Of a stretch of 26,140 nt of DNA, positions 24,638 to 26,140 are shown in pieces (the first letter of the stretch is position 1; each line of letters begins with the position of its first letter). Position numbers and translations under genes: made by a program. Origin of the DNA: JBBTRP01 sp038065125 (GTDB lineage: Bacteria; Patescibacteriota; Patescibacteriia; JACQRZ01); assembly GCA_038065125.1 (NCBI GenBank), contig JBBTRP010000052.1:1-26140 (forward strand), given 5' to 3'. A model generated the notes under the pieces. The model was not told the DNA's origin. It worked only from the letters and a program-made list of their open reading frames with translations, and did not search any database.

Positions 24638-25831
24638 ATGAAAGCTGACAAAAAGAAAATCGAGGAGCTCCTGACTCGCGGCGTCGCGGAGGTGATCGGC
24701 CGCGACGACCTGGAGCGCGCCCTTCTCACCGGAAAAAAACTCCGCGTGAAACTCGGGATCGACCCAACGAGTCCGAATTTACACATTGGTCGTGGCGTCG
24801 TCCTACTCAAACTCCGCGACTTCCAGGAGCTCGGGCATTTGGTTGTGTTTATTGTTGGTGATTTCACGGGCGAGATCGGAGACACCTCCGACAAAGATAC
24901 TGAGCGGCCAAAACTCTCGACTGACCAGGTGAAGCAAAACATGAACACCTATCTCGACCAGGCGGGGAAAATTCTCGACATGAATAAAGTCGAGGTTCAT
25001 TACAACTCCGAGTGGCTTGAGAACCCCGGGTACCGCGAGATTCTTCGCCAGGCCGACGTCTTCTCGCTTGCACCGTTTATCAACAGAGAAAATATCAAAA
25101 AACGACTCGATGAGGGCGGGCGCATCTCCCTGCGGGAGGTCTTCTACCCCCTGATGCAGGGGTATGACAGTGTTATGGTCAAGGCCGATGTCGAGCTCGG
25201 CGGCACTGATCAGCGGTTCAACCTTCTCGCCGGTAGAGACCTGCAAAAAGACTACGGCCAGAAACCACAGTCTATTATCATGACTAATCTCATTCTGGGA
25301 ACCGATGGCCGTAAAATGAGCTCATCGTGGGGCAACACCATAAATCTCATGGACTCAGCCCAAGACATGCACGGCAAAGTCATGACCATTCCCGATGCCG
25401 TAATCGTCTCCTACTTCACCCACTGCACGCGCATGCCGCTCTCCCAGATCGAAAAAATAAAAAAAGAACTTACCGAAGACGCAAATCCGCGCGATGCAAA
25501 AATGCGATTGGCGCGAGAAATTGTCACGCTCTACCATGGAGCGGATGCGGCGCAAGCCTCGGAAGAGCATTTCATTTCGCTTTTCCGGAAACACGAGACA
25601 CCCGCAGATATTCCCGAACTCAAGCTGCGACAAGGACTTACAATCGTTGAAATTCTGGTTGCCGCAGGTTTTGCCGCAAGCAAAAGCGACGCCCGCCGGC
25701 TCGTCAAACAGGGTGGTGTCACCTGGGACGAAGAGCCGATTTCATCCGAAACATTCGTGCCAGCCCTCACCCACGAAGGCGCAGTCCTTAAAAAAGGCAA
25801 ACGTTTTTTTACAAAAATTCAGCTGCGTTAG
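24638..25831 (+). CDS. tyrS: Tyrosyl-tRNA synthetase
   Basis: 397 aa class I synthetase of the TyrZ-like length and layout. The Rossmann core has LGIDPTSPNLHIGRGVVLLK, where the HIGH box reads HIGR. GDFTGEIGD, VELGGTDQRFNLLAGRDLQ and the GRKMSSSWGN loop (KMSSS) follow. A C-terminal S4 RNA-binding domain (GLTIVEILVAAGFAASKSDARRLVKQGGV) binds tRNA. It starts 8 bp after the valS stop with no Shine-Dalgarno. Its TAG stop overlaps the stop codon of the convergent regulator gene. Confidence 0.96.
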   Translation: MKADKKKIEELLTRGVAEVIGRDDLERALLTGKKLRVKLGIDPTSPNLHIGRGVVLLKLRDFQELGHLVVFIVGDFTGEIGDTSDKDTERPKLSTDQVKQNMNTYLDQAGKILDMNKVEVHYNSEWLENPGYREILRQADVFSLAPFINRENIKKRLDEGGRISLREVFYPLMQGYDSVMVKADVELGGTDQRFNLLAGRDLQKDYGQKPQSIIMTNLILGTDGRKMSSSWGNTINLMDSAQDMHGKVMTIPDAVIVSYFTHCTRMPLSQIEKIKKELTEDANPRDAKMRLAREIVTLYHGADAAQASEEHFISLFRKHETPADIPELKLRQGLTIVEILVAAGFAASKSDARRLVKQGGVTWDEEPISSETFVPALTHEGAVLKKGKRFFTKIQLR

Positions 25832-26140
25832 CGCTCCCTCGCGCAGCTCCAGACGAGCTCGTAGATAGAACTCAACCCTTCCGCGATATTTCTGCTGCGT
25901 ATGATCACGCCGTGCTCGCTTCCACGCACGAGCGAGATGATCGAGACGGAGTCCCCGTAGATATCGATCTCGTTTTTGAAGACGTAGTTTTCCACATTCA
26001 CAAACCGGACCTGCCGCAGCTCGCGGAGATTCTTCTCCGGCGTGAACGTCGAGACCGCTTTTGTCGTTCTCGGCATGATTCCGCGCGATGGGATTTTTTT
26101 TGCAACGCGCGACTTCCAGTACGTTTCCAGAAAGTGCCAC
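25828..26140 (-). CDS. C-terminal part of a probable TrmB-type transcriptional regulator (5' end outside window)
   Basis: About 103 codons reach the right edge in frame (WHFLETYWKSRVAKKIPSRG...), so this is the 3' end of a longer gene. The pattern YWKxRVxxxIPxRGI, then ENLRELRQVRF, NEIDIYGDSVSIIS and GVIIRSRNIAEGLSSIYELVW resembles the effector/dimerisation part of TrmB-like regulators common in CPR genomes, which carry an N-terminal winged helix not visible here. Its TAA overlaps the tyrS stop by 4 bp in a convergent arrangement. The family call is from memory of the motif pattern and is moderate. Confidence 0.6.
   Translation of the reverse strand, partial: WHFLETYWKSRVAKKIPSRGIMPRTTKAVSTFTPEKNLRELRQVRFVNVENYVFKNEIDIYGDSVSIISLVRGSEHGVIIRSRNIAEGLSSIYELVWSCARER

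Noticed and set aside
25742..26140. 132 aa minus-strand ORF overlapping tyrS
   Set aside because: The other minus frame here matches a regulator C-terminus and stops exactly at the tyrS stop; this one runs into tyrS.

Overview
The window looks like chromosomal DNA of a Candidate Phyla Radiation (Patescibacteria, probably Parcubacteria-type) bacterium. The signs are Gram-positive-like surface proteins (fibronectin III, DUF916-like and carboxypeptidase-regulatory-like domains), a minimal set of translation and maintenance genes (valS, tyrS, rnhB, YraN), tight or overlapping gene spacing, giant proteins of unknown function, and promoters with an extended -10 (TGTGGTATAAT type). The lineage is inferred from gene style, not from a marker phylogeny. 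Stops are standard; TGA is a real stop.

Left part (1-11579, all minus strand): a duplicated cassette. Each copy has a 56-64 aa coiled-coil-like protein followed within 5-7 bp by a giant, helix-rich, proline-linked protein. The upstream copy (4955-11359) is 2134 aa. The downstream copy (1-4440) is open for 1480 codons and runs off the left edge. The two giants share a diverged module of about 400 residues, and the two small proteins align without gaps. I recognise no known family for either. The downstream copy also carries a 96 aa acidic protein stop/start-coupled (ATGA) to its small gene, behind its own extended -10 promoter.

Middle part (11658-18481, minus strand): an envelope cluster. It has a secreted beta-rich protein, a membrane-anchored DUF916-like protein, a strong rho-independent terminator, and then a 1488 aa fibronectin III protein with duplicated membrane/carboxypeptidase-regulatory-like cassettes. 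The first and last of these share an N-terminal domain type.

Right part (18647-26140): housekeeping genes. On minus: SPFH/slipin, rnhB, a SAM methyltransferase, a three-TM protein and a YraN-family protein, several overlapping. Then come a long imperfect inverted repeat and a tRNA whose anticodon reads UAU (isoleucine, AUA). On plus, from promoters that overlap the divergent tRNA promoter, lie valS and tyrS, 8 bp apart. They converge on the 3' end of a probable TrmB-type regulator that leaves the window on the right.

The strongest candidate for an undescribed system is the small-protein/giant-protein cassette pair. The second most interesting item is the tRNA-Ile(UAU), an unusual way to decode AUA in bacteria.
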